The notes under the pieces are model-generated. The model was not told the origin of the DNA and searched no databases. It worked only from the letters and a program-made list of their open reading frames with translations. A DNA stretch of 26,505 nucleotides, from positions 1 to 26,505 of IMG/VR virus record IMGVR_UViG_3300023245_000095; one strand, given 5' to 3'. Numbering within the stretch: the first letter of the stretch is position 1; each line of letters opens with the position of its first letter. This DNA comes from a virus. Of the stretch, positions 17,201 through 23,033 are shown piece after piece. The translations under genes and the position numbers were made by a program.

Positions 17201-17296
17201 GGTGAACAAGAACGTGCCGATCGGCTGAGGCAGCGCCTCGGCGAGATGGCTACCAGTATTCAGGAAAGGGTTGAAGCCCTTGGAGCGCCAGAATGA
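11228..17296 (+). CDS. Giant polyvalent ejection protein: ParB-like, GGDEF, zinc peptidase, LPD-type C-terminus (2022 aa)
   Basis: The start overlaps the previous stop as ATGA. Residues ~17-46 are Pro-rich with two PPPPP(P)xGFFP repeats. Residues ~160-390 are Ala/Gly-rich and helical with an EGTEEA motif at 328-333, common in large phage internal proteins. Residues ~585-665 resemble a ParB-like nuclease fold (VPVSLVRQQ, then DGNTRARAAAQRG). Residues ~690-850 are a GGDEF domain with PLTDLGNKRRF at 694-704, D728 (VMDAANLKAAN), FGHQGADEKL and intact GGDEF at 776-780. Residues ~1000-1170 hold a zinc peptidase with HELGH at 1044-1048 and a likely third ligand in AEIYAEF (E1117 or E1121). The C-terminal half (SWMIANLPRDFMRTYKNLKG at ~1520) resembles large polyvalent protein-associated domains, LPD38 type. 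Such proteins are thought to be delivered with the genome and to act early against the host. Delivery here is inferred from position. Confidence 0.85.
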   Translation: MTAFNQNPTLRPTASPPPPPPGFFPMGQPGGSPMGSPPPPPAGFFPAADVPEGEYSFLARRVHPSAYIPEGMEDNVPSLRNTGVTPGNAGIWAALHVGQENQRRQAEGKHNLDPDTQLAIQDIYKRMAGRGDVSSQNFYEQTRQRQADDRGNTLGGRVQDASGAFTGNLANTGLDILGLAAPQTANRLSQATDEQYRTGQAYDNAINPVNAGNLAAEAVKMATVARAGPGGMAAFYGTQGAGGQRREVATLRDQGNDISGLNEALTTFGVGATEAISGYIGGRIFRSMGGVLKGAAPEFRAALASGFRPAVTEAIRQTAMVSGHALAEGTEEAVTQAVTNLIRQGVNPEQAIAEGLAESFTMGVLLSPFGAGNIDAGRGREGVDPAGAAQGTAPAGAGAMQAQPAQLAEEFQNRIQRRLAEAQGPDDVGQAAVTELQPDVNTDPTRRLDPQPDAEAVYDLTPGGQEPAPPSFLQQTGQAPDIAGGPLTAPPSVAGEPSAVNPLAQAGQDSVQGVQPNIAGPQAGSPQTGSPGVAGQGQVPLPQSASRDEIAALVASSDPDVVSGGLPADIVTQGFAGEMANLKNGDQDFELVDVPVSLVRQQSDYQPEQVAAYAQQPAESAPPGVGGFTKFGDFALVDGNTRARAAAQRGDATVRAYVPKSDAEQIRKRFADQQRAQRAEESVEQLYDEARTDPLTDLGNKRRFDEAVQDAQSMADESGEPFSMIVMDAANLKAANTAFGHQGADEKLRAMAQAIAEVTRQGNDGRPVDMISTRQGGDEFAVILPGANQAEAEMVLKRIQEVAGREEIVPGVSMFLAGGTSEYAPGSGDVKSVIKAADDSAEQRKEQSKRDAGEVTSRQDAERLVQEGVMKGIFKQEVKPEDTPTLPQPKAPSAKKTPTTKADRDDAKIKAKFADTESQQLFAEEAEDQADDEPITDPNEDPNLPDDLLDQVAKMGWEPDATRTRLEAKMGNSPEVRRSMMRLPGPELLKLAQAVLGSTPGVKRMIGRPRVLGWFKPDINGVGEMNINPTIGRNEVLLAKVLAHELGHVIDHVPDSGIESRPNIISRLRGMRDDIKEALGHPVGDVKKELIALTTAWSGPIAPGNSKHSVYRRSDAEIYAEFLSVFLSDPAMAQRKAPKAFEIFMAHVNNKPDFADNYIAIQDMLDGQSEEAIAARQADIRGDFKKGNERMQIAAEANRARAQDPWENFLQATLDSATPLMKLEKDDTGSWRGSHIDMASDEYAMVDQETQIMVDDVRAALKPALNAGIDTGVMGEWLMMNRIAYGDRSRMKDLDKAIKLGLDPKDLNNRDQAYINPRGYGPTSAKQNLDAIEKTLGKEKADILKKSMETFLDMPYQMAEKLHREGAMTDGMFEIIEANRGNYVTFAVLDYLDASIPAAIRKQIGTFKPIANPLVATTMKMMSQARLYETQRYKNAVVQRLSGSKEITRLRVAPGGNPKAPPPFMDNFMHLVNGRPVWFQAHERFVRSLKRKNIGDLSFMNQLASKYTYGIFHKVFVQLNMSWMIANLPRDFMRTYKNLKGIDRSITFAELLKAYTSSVKPAYLKEKGIFTDEVRALVESRGLAAVQMGELQKARESGEYEQLLIEEFGDIQKARKGLLGRIAGLQDVLITLGNTTESMSKIAGEKVLMGRISDSKARAHIIRNKVGTPNIYRKGTVTSLTNTLFMYSKVAIAGYRADFDSAFSKKSAGGWWEGHMRFIGIPRILMWMAANGFLGELLEEWFDKIPDYDKVNYLIVPMGESTDGKVRYMRIPMDHTDLLVSGTMWRMMDTMKQDQDDSFEKDMKDMAHFFKSQIPGFSPPIEMANAWTQYATGANPYDSWQRRPIMSPDEHRAGGKYAFNSMVQWTADQFGIASQVLDVIPHFNESQGSQAPRVVNYFPGMSRFIRESDRGLDQERWSREEVEEMESARFRMGLPDGVRDILQARNRLVRFSGGREKSELSREEIRTKAIYDDFYGDYLSLTDAIKVSESRGEQERADRLRQRLGEMATSIQERVEALGAPE

Positions 17297-17634
17297 TTCA
17301 TCTGCTTGCACAAACAGTCAACAACATCCCCTACATGGAGCTTGGCCTTGGCGTTGCCTCCCTGGGGACGATCCTATGGTTGGTTCGTCATGTGACGACC
17401 AAGACCCTTCCCGATCTGACCGAGCGGTACGAGAAGACTTCGGCCAAGCAGCTTGAGTCGTTCGAGCGGATCAACAGAGAGACCCGGCAGGAGTACCGGG
17501 AGGTCTTGGAGTCCGACCGTGAAATGGCATACAAGCGAGAGCAAAACATGCGAGGCGAGTTCCAAGCTGCGATCAATAAGTTCGAGGCGACCATTCAGCA
17601 GGTCCAGACAGGGGCAAGCTCAGATTCTCATTAG
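17293..17634 (+). CDS. Membrane-anchored coiled-coil protein (113 aa), holin- or spanin-like
   Basis: The start overlaps the stop of the giant gene as ATGA. Residues ~13-35 (IPYMELGLGVASLGTILWLV) form one hydrophobic segment, and residues ~40-100 are a charged coiled coil (TERYEKTSAKQLESFERINR, then EYREVLESDREMAYKREQNM). One N-terminal transmembrane helix plus a long soluble coil resembles inner-membrane spanins, some holin-associated proteins, and small virion membrane proteins. No lipobox or enzyme motif is seen. The stop codon overlaps that of the convergent minus-strand gene. The exact role is uncertain. Confidence 0.65.
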   Translation: MIHLLAQTVNNIPYMELGLGVASLGTILWLVRHVTTKTLPDLTERYEKTSAKQLESFERINRETRQEYREVLESDREMAYKREQNMRGEFQAAINKFEATIQQVQTGASSDSH

Positions 17635-18203
17635 ATGGGCGGTGGTGGTGTCGGTGCTGCCGGCTCCGCATCCCAATCGTCTCGACTCGCCTTTAGCCAG
17701 TCGTACACCAGGCCATGAGGCTTTACTACAGCCGAAGGCACAGACTTGAACTGCTCCCACCGGATCCGCGTCGAGTCTTCCTTGCTCGGCCCGCCGTTCG
17801 ACACCCGATCCAGGTTGGTCGCGAAGCGGCGGGCCGCGGCGACCAGGGCTTGCCCCGACAGGATGGCCACGCTGCCGGCGTTGCTCCACATGAGCCCGGC
17901 CCGGCCGGCGCTGAAGCTGACGTAGCCGGCAAGCTCCTCAAGCGAGGCGTAGCCCACCTGGCCAGGCTCGGGGGTGTCCTCCACGATGGGGATCGACTCG
18001 TTGGGCCGGATGGTGGAGACGATCGCGATCGCGATCGGCTTCCCCTCGGATCCGTCCTTGTTCAAGATGTGGCCGAGGAAGTCAACGTCCCAATCGTCGT
18101 CCGGGTCAATCTCCTCCGGGCGGTACAGTCGGGCCAGTCCCCTCTCCAGGTAAATAGCGTTCGCCCCTTGGATCGAACGTGCAAGCCGGTCTTCTAAGCT
18201 CAT
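17631..18203 (-). CDS. Hypothetical protein, last gene of the minus-strand operon (190 aa)
   Basis: The start at 18203 overlaps the stop of the upstream helix-turn-helix gene by 4 nt (ATGA). The protein begins with an amphipathic helix (SLEDRLARSIQGANAIYLER), then has an acidic stretch (EEIDPDDDWDVDFLGHI) and mixed alpha/beta segments (KPIAIAIVSTIRPNE, AGYVSFSAGRAGLMWSNAG). The C-terminus is a Pro-rich tail, APTPPPPI. There is no signal peptide or clear membrane helix. Its stop codon shares bases with the stop of the plus-strand gene (TTAG at 17631-17634) with no terminator between them. No family is recognised. Confidence 0.65.
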   Translation of the reverse strand: MSLEDRLARSIQGANAIYLERGLARLYRPEEIDPDDDWDVDFLGHILNKDGSEGKPIAIAIVSTIRPNESIPIVEDTPEPGQVGYASLEELAGYVSFSAGRAGLMWSNAGSVAILSGQALVAAARRFATNLDRVSNGGPSKEDSTRIRWEQFKSVPSAVVKPHGLVYDWLKASRDDWDAEPAAPTPPPPI

Positions 18204-18472
18204 CCTTGTAATCCTTTGACGAAGGTTTCGATCATCTTGTAGGTCGTGACCTGGAAGCCGTTGGACATCTTGGTCTCCAGGTAAACTTGCTCGCCGCCGG
18301 CACCCCGCTTGCCGTTGTTCACCCAGGAGTACACCGTCTGCCTGGAGACGGGTTCTTCATCCATGAGCTTCGCGGCGATCGGCGGCACATCGCAGAGGCG
18401 GATGTTACCGATCGGGACGGTGATCGTGACTTCGCGGGTCGGGGTCGGTTCGTCGTGGGCTTGGTTGCTCAT
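18200..18472 (-). CDS. Helix-turn-helix protein, DUF1580/excisionase-like (90 aa)
   Basis: Residues ~28-85 follow the layout of small excisionase or DUF1580-type DNA-binding proteins: a first helix (CDVPPIAAKLM), a recognition region (SRQTVYSWVNNGKRG), a beta hairpin (EQVYLETKMSNG) and a final helix (YKMIETFVKGLQG). DUF1580 proteins are known mainly from planctomycetes, which supports the host guess. The N-terminal 20 residues are polar. The ATG at 18472 has no good SD and lies 68 nt inside the upstream gene, so translation probably depends on coupling. It may regulate the cassette or the phage's excision, but neither an operator nor an integrase is visible here. Confidence 0.65.
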   Translation of the reverse strand: MSNQAHDEPTPTREVTITVPIGNIRLCDVPPIAAKLMDEEPVSRQTVYSWVNNGKRGAGGEQVYLETKMSNGFQVTTYKMIETFVKGLQG

Positions 18473-18833
18473 GGAGGGTCACTGCCTGCTTGTGGTAGTT
18501 CCTGAAGGTCTCAGGGTGGTCGCCGGCGTTGGTCACGCTCGGCAGTTCATCCCCCATCCATTGCTTCCAGTCGATCTCGCCCTCGCCCGCGATCGTGTGA
18601 CAGAACACGTCCGGCCCCCGCTGAGTCAGGCAAACATAGTGCGGCACCTCTGTACCGTGGATCTCGATGATCCATGCCGGCGTCTCCAGGTTGAACAGGC
18701 CGAGCAGGGTGGCTCGGCCATCGGAGATCCTGCCGGACTCCATCGGGTATCGCCTGGCGGACACAACCTCGGCCGCGTTCAATAACTGGGCTCGATCCAT
18801 ATTGCCCAGGCGCTTTGTTCGTGTTCGGGCCAT
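18405..18833 (-). CDS. Hypothetical protein (142 aa)
   Basis: I chose the ATG at 18833 because a GGGAG ribosome binding site lies about 8 nt upstream; a GTG at 18863 would add ten residues without better support. The N-terminus is basic (MARTRTKRLGNM). The middle is mixed alpha/beta, with TPAWIIEIHGTEVPHYVC, GPDVFCHTIAG and EIDWKQWMGDELP. The last ~22 residues (PSPRRTDPDPRSHDHRP) are encoded where the next gene overlaps and look like unconstrained tail sequence. Three cysteines do not form an obvious metal site. No family is recognised. Confidence 0.55.
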   Translation of the reverse strand: MARTRTKRLGNMDRAQLLNAAEVVSARRYPMESGRISDGRATLLGLFNLETPAWIIEIHGTEVPHYVCLTQRGPDVFCHTIAGEGEIDWKQWMGDELPSVTNAGDHPETFRNYHKQAVTLHEQPSPRRTDPDPRSHDHRPDR

Positions 18834-18875
18834 CAATCTCCCTGGCGGGGTTTCCCTCACCAAGGGGGCGGGAGT

Positions 18876-19208
18876 TTATTGCACGATATTGTCGGTCATC
18901 GACGTGTCTTCATCGTCGTCGGCCGGTGATTCGTCGTCCGAGGGGTCGCCCGGATCTGACTCGGGCTCGGGCGTAGCTTCGGGCTCGGGCTCGCCAGTCG
19001 GCTCCGGGTCCGGGGTGGGATCCGGCTCAAGCTGCTCGGGCGTGGTCGCCTCCTCGCCAGCCAATTCGACCAGCGCCTTGCGAGCTTCCTTGCGGAGCTT
19101 CAGGTAATCGGGCGGGACCGGCTTGCCGGCCGAGGCCAGGGCGGAGATCCCAGCTTCCAAAGCTGCCAGTCCGAGTGAGAGAAGTAGTAGTTCCATCTTG
19201 TTGTCCAC
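18876..19208 (-). CDS. Small membrane-active or secreted protein with acidic tail (110 aa)
   Basis: The start is GTG at 19208 after a well-spaced GGAG; the ATG at 19196 is an alternative. The N-terminus is a short charged stretch plus a hydrophobic segment (MELLLLSLGLAALEAGISAL). It is followed by a helical part (PDYLKLRKEARKALVEL), then a Pro/Glu/Asp-rich tail rich in PEP and DDDED motifs. The layout suits a small holin-like or accessory lysis protein, and it follows a holin-like/lipoprotein gene. Its first 182 nt overlap the 3' end of that gene in another frame. A virion membrane protein is possible. The function is inferred from context. Confidence 0.55.
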   Translation of the reverse strand: MDNKMELLLLSLGLAALEAGISALASAGKPVPPDYLKLRKEARKALVELAGEEATTPEQLEPDPTPDPEPTGEPEPEATPEPESDPGDPSDDESPADDDEDTSMTDNIVQ

Positions 19209-19725
19209 GGTCGGCTCCAGGTTCGCCGGTGATAAGCCAGAGCTTCAAGCGTTGAAGCACCGCCTGGAATGTCACCAGCTTCGCGTTGAGGACGCCAGAG
19301 TTGCCGGCCAACACGGCCGATTCCATCGCGTCCAGAATATCGTCGCCCTCCAGGATCAGAGGGTAGATCGTCTTGTCCCAATCCTCCTGCGAGATCCGGT
19401 CGGCCCGCTTGAGGGCCACCAGGTTCCCAACGGTCGAGATGTAGGTCTCCTGTGCCCAATCATAGTCGTACTCTACCTGGTCGGGCGTGTAACCTCCAGG
19501 AGAAGTCTTACATCCGCCCAAGGCGACCAGGCATCCGAGCAGCAGGGCGGGGGCGACCTTCTTGGCGGTCTCGGTCGAGATGCCGTGCCGGAGGGTCATG
19601 GCGAGCACGGCCGCGACGCTCATCTCGATCGCGTTGGCCAGTTCCATCTCGCCGGTGAGGTAAGCGCCGACGAAGCCAAGGATGGCCAGCACGCCGGTAA
19701 CATAGGTCTTCTTTCCTGAGAGCAT
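19027..19725 (-). CDS. Holin-like segment fused in frame to a lipoprotein (232 aa)
   Basis: The ATG at 19725 has GGAGA about 7 nt upstream; an upstream TTG at 19779 has none and lies in the promoter. Residues ~1-55 look like a small phage holin: MLSGKKTYVTGVLAILGFVG, then LTGEMELANAIEMSVAAVLA and a short MTLRHGIS turn typical of that group. Without a stop, the frame continues into a hydrophobic stretch with a lipobox, LLLGCLVALGGC followed by KTSPGG. A soluble helical part follows (WAQETYISTVGNLVALKRAD, then ISQEDWDKTIYPLILEGDD), similar to small phage lipoproteins found next to holins. The last ~60 residues overlap the next gene in another frame and look unconstrained. It may be a true fusion, or two products made from an internal start at MTLRHG. 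Confidence 0.65.
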   Translation of the reverse strand: MLSGKKTYVTGVLAILGFVGAYLTGEMELANAIEMSVAAVLAMTLRHGISTETAKKVAPALLLGCLVALGGCKTSPGGYTPDQVEYDYDWAQETYISTVGNLVALKRADRISQEDWDKTIYPLILEGDDILDAMESAVLAGNSGVLNAKLVTFQAVLQRLKLWLITGEPGADRGQQDGTTTSLTRTGSFGSWDLRPGLGRQAGPARLPEAPQGSSQGAGRIGWRGGDHARAA

Positions 19726-19770
19726 AGGGGGTCTCCAGAGGGGGGGTGGGGGTTTGGGCAACCGGGGGAG

Positions 19771-19798
19771 CTTAGACAATACTGTCGCGGCTTGTCAA
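19771..19798 (-). promoter_or_regulatory. Putative promoter of the minus-strand lysis operon
   Basis: On the minus strand a perfect TTGACA (19798 down to 19793) is followed after 16 nt by TCTAAG (19776-19771), which matches four of six -10 positions. It lies about 45 nt upstream of the ATG at 19725. Its -35 is one half of the palindrome CTTGTCAAG shared with the divergent promoter. Confidence 0.45.
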
Positions 19799-19826
19799 GT
19801 GGCCGCACCTTCGCTATGTTAGTACC
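19792..19826 (+). promoter_or_regulatory. Putative promoter of the replication/recombination operon
   Basis: TTGTCA at 19792-19797 and TATGTT at 19815-19820 are separated by exactly 17 nt. TAGTACC (19820-19826) overlaps and follows the -10, as it does at the capsid promoter. The -35 is inside the palindrome CTTGTCAAG (19791-19799), which also holds the -35 of the opposite promoter. A shared repressor or competition between polymerases could set the switch between the two operons. Confidence 0.5.
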
Positions 19827-19854
19827 TCGCTACCTAGACCTCCCTGGAGACAAC

Positions 19855-21141
19855 ATGAATAAGCAAGAGATTATCGAGTCGGGCCGCAACCTGCACACGA
19901 ACAGCAGCTTGTCGTCCTTCCGGGCCTGCCCGCGCCGCTACTACTTCGGCTTCCACGTCGGCATCAAGAAGGCCGAGTCGAAGAAGGCGCTCCGCATGGG
20001 CGGGGCTTTCCACCTCGGGCAAGAGGTGATCTCGATGATCCCGCACGACCTGAAGGGCGAGGAGAAGCAAGCTGAGATCGACAAGGCAGTGCTCGCGGCG
20101 ATCGCCGACTACAGCGACTCCCCGCCGGGGGACATGACGCCGGCGGAGTGGGCCGTCGAACGCGAGATCGTCGGGCGGATGCTCCAGGGGTGGGCCTGGC
20201 GGTGGAACGAGGAGCCGATGAAGATTATCCAGGGCGAGGCCCTGTTCAAGCTCCCGATCAAGAACGTCGAACGCAACGGCAACTTATTTAAGGTCGTTCC
20301 AGGTAACGGGGGTCCGCCCGACCGGCTCGAACTCTACCGATCGGGCCTGATCGACAAGATGTGCGAACTCCAGGACACGCGAAAGGGCATCCTGGAGCAC
20401 AAGACCACCGGGGACTCGATCAAGCAGAACTCCGACTACTGGATCCGCCACAAGATGAGCGGCCAGGTCACTTACTACTTCAAGGCCGCACAGGACGACC
20501 CAAACCTCCCCAATCCAGAGTTCATCTTTTACGACGTGATCCGCAAGCCGTCGATCGCCCCCAAGAAGCTGACCATCGGCGAGTTCCGCGACTACCTGGG
20601 GATCTCCTATCGCAAGGGCAAGAAGACGATCGTGCCGCCCGACGCCGAGAAGCTGCACAAGTATTGTGGCGAGGAGCAGGAGGTCGAGATCTTTGGCAAG
20701 ATTGACCTGGAGGAGCCGGAGAACACTGTCATCGAGAAGGTGCTGGTAGACGGCTTCGAGGCCAACCTGGTCAAGTCCGGCAAGAACACTGTGATCGAGG
20801 AGACGCCGACGATGTTCGGTGCCCGGCTGATGCTGGACATGACCGAGCGGCCCGGCATGTACTTTGCCCGCGAGGAGATCACCCGCCTGGAGAACGACCT
20901 GAAGGAGCTTGAAGCCGACGTTCACCAGACGGTCGAGATGATTATGTTCTGCGAGCGGACAGGCCAGTGGCCCAAGAACACGAACGCCTGCATCGACCCC
21001 TGGCGGTGCGAGTACCTGCCGCTCTGCCAGAACAACGTCCAGGTAACTGTCGAAGGCGATACGCCGCAAGGCTACGAGCGTGCCGCTTTTGTCCACCCCG
21101 AACTAGCCGACCGCCTCTCGCCCAAAGGAACCGCTGAATGA
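19855..21141 (+). CDS. Cas4/RecB-type PD-(D/E)XK nuclease with probable Fe-S cluster (428 aa)
   Basis: The ATG at 19855 has GGAGA 5 nt upstream; an upstream TTG at 19792 lies inside the promoter and was rejected. The N-terminus LSSFRACPRRYYFGF is typical of the RecB/AddB/Cas4 nuclease group. Conserved positions include H53 (GGAFHLG), D167 (GLIDKM), E181-x-K183 (ILEHKTT) and Q204 (GQVTYYF), which form the PD-(D/E)XK active site. C25 plus C379, C385 and C391 near the C-terminus match the four-cysteine arrangement of Fe-S nucleases, which holds both ends of the domain together. It probably processes DNA ends for phage recombination with the next two genes. It overlaps the next start by 4 nt (ATGA). 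Confidence 0.85.
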   Translation: MNKQEIIESGRNLHTNSSLSSFRACPRRYYFGFHVGIKKAESKKALRMGGAFHLGQEVISMIPHDLKGEEKQAEIDKAVLAAIADYSDSPPGDMTPAEWAVEREIVGRMLQGWAWRWNEEPMKIIQGEALFKLPIKNVERNGNLFKVVPGNGGPPDRLELYRSGLIDKMCELQDTRKGILEHKTTGDSIKQNSDYWIRHKMSGQVTYYFKAAQDDPNLPNPEFIFYDVIRKPSIAPKKLTIGEFRDYLGISYRKGKKTIVPPDAEKLHKYCGEEQEVEIFGKIDLEEPENTVIEKVLVDGFEANLVKSGKNTVIEETPTMFGARLMLDMTERPGMYFAREEITRLENDLKELEADVHQTVEMIMFCERTGQWPKNTNACIDPWRCEYLPLCQNNVQVTVEGDTPQGYERAAFVHPELADRLSPKGTAE

Positions 21142-22076
21142 CCACCGTACCACCCGCCCCTCAAGCCCCAGCCTCCCCCGCAGCACGACCGCCGGGGATC
21201 CCCGGAGCCCGACCCAACGCCGGCGCTTCAGCAGCGCCGCCGGCCAACTCGGCCGCGACTCAAACCAAGAAGCTCGACATCACTGACGATGTGGATAAGC
21301 GGGGGAAACGCATCGTCATGTACGCCCCCGGCGGCTGGGGGAAGACCTCGATCGCGGCGATGGCTCCCGGATCCGTGACGCTTGACCTGGAGAAGCGGAC
21401 GGGCCACGTCGCCGAGAAGCTGGGCAATCACAATGTCAAGATGCGACGCTTTGCCACGCTGGGCATGAAGAACGGCGAGGTGGACTCGGCCACGATGTTC
21501 GCTGACACGCGGGCGGCGCTGCACAACTTCGACCTGTTCCCCGCTGGCTCCACGATCATCATCGACAGTGTGACTAAGCTGGAGGAATGCTCCTGGAATT
21601 GGGTTGTGGAAAACATCGGGAAAGAGAAGGGCGGCAAGGTCACTGGCATCGAAGATTATGGCTACGGCAAGGGCTACACCCACGGCTTCGAGCAGATGGT
21701 TAAAGTGCTCGGTGACCTGGATGCCCTGTCAGCCCGCGGCGTGAACTCGATCTTGATCTGCCACGATTGCGTCGCCAACTTCGATGACCCGGCCCAGGTC
21801 GGAGAGCACAAGCGCTACGAGCCCCGGCTGTATCGCTCGGGTTCGGGCAACACCGACACCCGGCTCCGTGTCCGCGAGTGGTCGGATGCCGTCCTGTTTG
21901 GAACCTACGACATGGCCAGAGACCAACAGGGCAGAGTGACGGGCCAGGGCACCCGCATTATCTACACGCATGAGCGGCCCGCGTTCATGGCCAAGTCTTC
22001 GCTCGGACCCGAGCACTTCCAGGTTCCTGTCGCCCATGAGTTTGACGACCGGATCTGGAAACTACTGTTTGCTTAA
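21138..22076 (+). CDS. Sak4-like AAA_24 recombination ATPase (312 aa)
   Basis: After a ~45-residue Pro/Ala-rich tail, a RecA-type P-loop core begins. The Walker A is APGGWGKTS at residues 63-71 and the Walker B is TIIIDSVTKLEE with D143. The length and the pattern of short strands, with a late SILICHDCVANF segment, match phage AAA_24/Sak4 proteins, which promote single-strand annealing or exchange with an SSB partner. The genomic context agrees: a nuclease upstream and an SSB-like gene downstream. The C-terminal part (RIIYTHERPAFMAKSS) is typical of the group. The start overlaps the nuclease stop by 4 nt. Confidence 0.83.
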   Translation: MTTVPPAPQAPASPAARPPGIPGARPNAGASAAPPANSAATQTKKLDITDDVDKRGKRIVMYAPGGWGKTSIAAMAPGSVTLDLEKRTGHVAEKLGNHNVKMRRFATLGMKNGEVDSATMFADTRAALHNFDLFPAGSTIIIDSVTKLEECSWNWVVENIGKEKGGKVTGIEDYGYGKGYTHGFEQMVKVLGDLDALSARGVNSILICHDCVANFDDPAQVGEHKRYEPRLYRSGSGNTDTRLRVREWSDAVLFGTYDMARDQQGRVTGQGTRIIYTHERPAFMAKSSLGPEHFQVPVAHEFDDRIWKLLFA

Positions 22077-22112
22077 CTACTTCCCTCCCCCCTACTCCTT
22101 TGGAGAATCGTT

Positions 22113-23012
22113 ATGTCTCAGCTATTGAAATCGGCAGGCGTGTTTAAGGCACGCATCATCCAGCACGCTGTCACCGAGTCCAGGCAGCAGGGCCTTCCGC
22201 AATATGCGATCAAGGCCGGCTGCTACGAGATGGAGCAGCACCTAACCAACGCGGACGGATCCCAGCAACTCGACAAGGGTGGACGCCCGATCGTCGGCTT
22301 TGTCCCCCTAGACGATGAGTACACCCTCCAGGACTACCTCCCGCTGGCCTGGATGAAGGATGGCGTGCCCACTTTCACCAACACCTTCGACAACATCCAA
22401 GAGGCCCTTGGGTGGCACCCGGATCCGAACCGGCTTTGGGAGTCGCTGCAAGAGCACCCCATCGCGGAACTCTCGATCCAAGTTGTGGTCGAGGTCGAAA
22501 CGTATGAGGGCAAGGAGCGGGCTCAGATCAAGTTCATCAACCCGATCGGCTTCGCCGGCATGGGGATCCGCGAGATGGACGCCCCGGCGCTGGCCAAGCT
22601 CTCGAACGCCTGGGCCGCGACCTTCAGGGCCAAGTTCGGATCCGGGGGTGGGGCAGCAGCGCCAGCCCCTCAGCCAGCCGCAGCACCAGCCCCGGCCCCC
22701 GTCGCACAAGCGCCGGCACCTGCTCCTGCTGCGGCAGCTACGCCGTCACCTTCTACGCCACCTGCAAGCCCGGCCGCTTCGGGTGCCGCACCTGCGGCCC
22801 CTGGGAGCACGCCTAGCTCGAAGGAGGAGGTCTGGGCGCTGTGCGTGCAGGATCGCGGGAACATGACAGACGAGGCCCTGGGCCAAGAGTTCTTCAGCCA
22901 GGTCGAGTCGGCGACCGGAGCCAAGACCAGCGAGCAGGTCAACGCGCTCACCCCTGAGCAGTGGGGCACGGTCAGGGCTCAGATCGAGCGTGACGGCCTG
23001 ATCCCCTTCTAA
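22113..23012 (+). CDS. Probable single-strand DNA-binding protein (299 aa)
   Basis: The gene has a GGAGA ribosome binding site 7 nt before the ATG. Residues ~1-175 form a folded domain with beta segments (VFKARIIQHAVTES, LSIQVVVEVETYEG, AQIKFINPIGFAG). Residues ~176-245 are a long Ala/Pro linker, and ~246-299 form a C-terminal domain (SKEEVWALCVQDRGNMTDEA). The extreme C-terminus is GLIPF, close to the IPF tip with which bacterial SSB recruits partner proteins. Together with the Sak4-like ATPase this points to an SSB role, as phage SSBs often bind such recombinases. The OB fold itself is not proven from sequence. Confidence 0.6.
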   Translation: MSQLLKSAGVFKARIIQHAVTESRQQGLPQYAIKAGCYEMEQHLTNADGSQQLDKGGRPIVGFVPLDDEYTLQDYLPLAWMKDGVPTFTNTFDNIQEALGWHPDPNRLWESLQEHPIAELSIQVVVEVETYEGKERAQIKFINPIGFAGMGIREMDAPALAKLSNAWAATFRAKFGSGGGAAAPAPQPAAAPAPAPVAQAPAPAPAAAATPSPSTPPASPAASGAAPAAPGSTPSSKEEVWALCVQDRGNMTDEALGQEFFSQVESATGAKTSEQVNALTPEQWGTVRAQIERDGLIPF

Positions 23013-23033
23013 CCAGCCCCCGTCCAGGGAGGT

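Noticed and set aside
18834-18863. GTG-initiated extension of the 142-residue minus-strand protein
   Set aside because: ATG 18833 has a well placed GGGAG, so the extra ten residues are not needed.
19792-19854. TTG-initiated N-terminal extension of the nuclease
   Set aside because: The TTG lies inside the promoter -35 and no ribosome binding site precedes it. ATG 19855 has a good GGAGA and gives the usual N-terminus.
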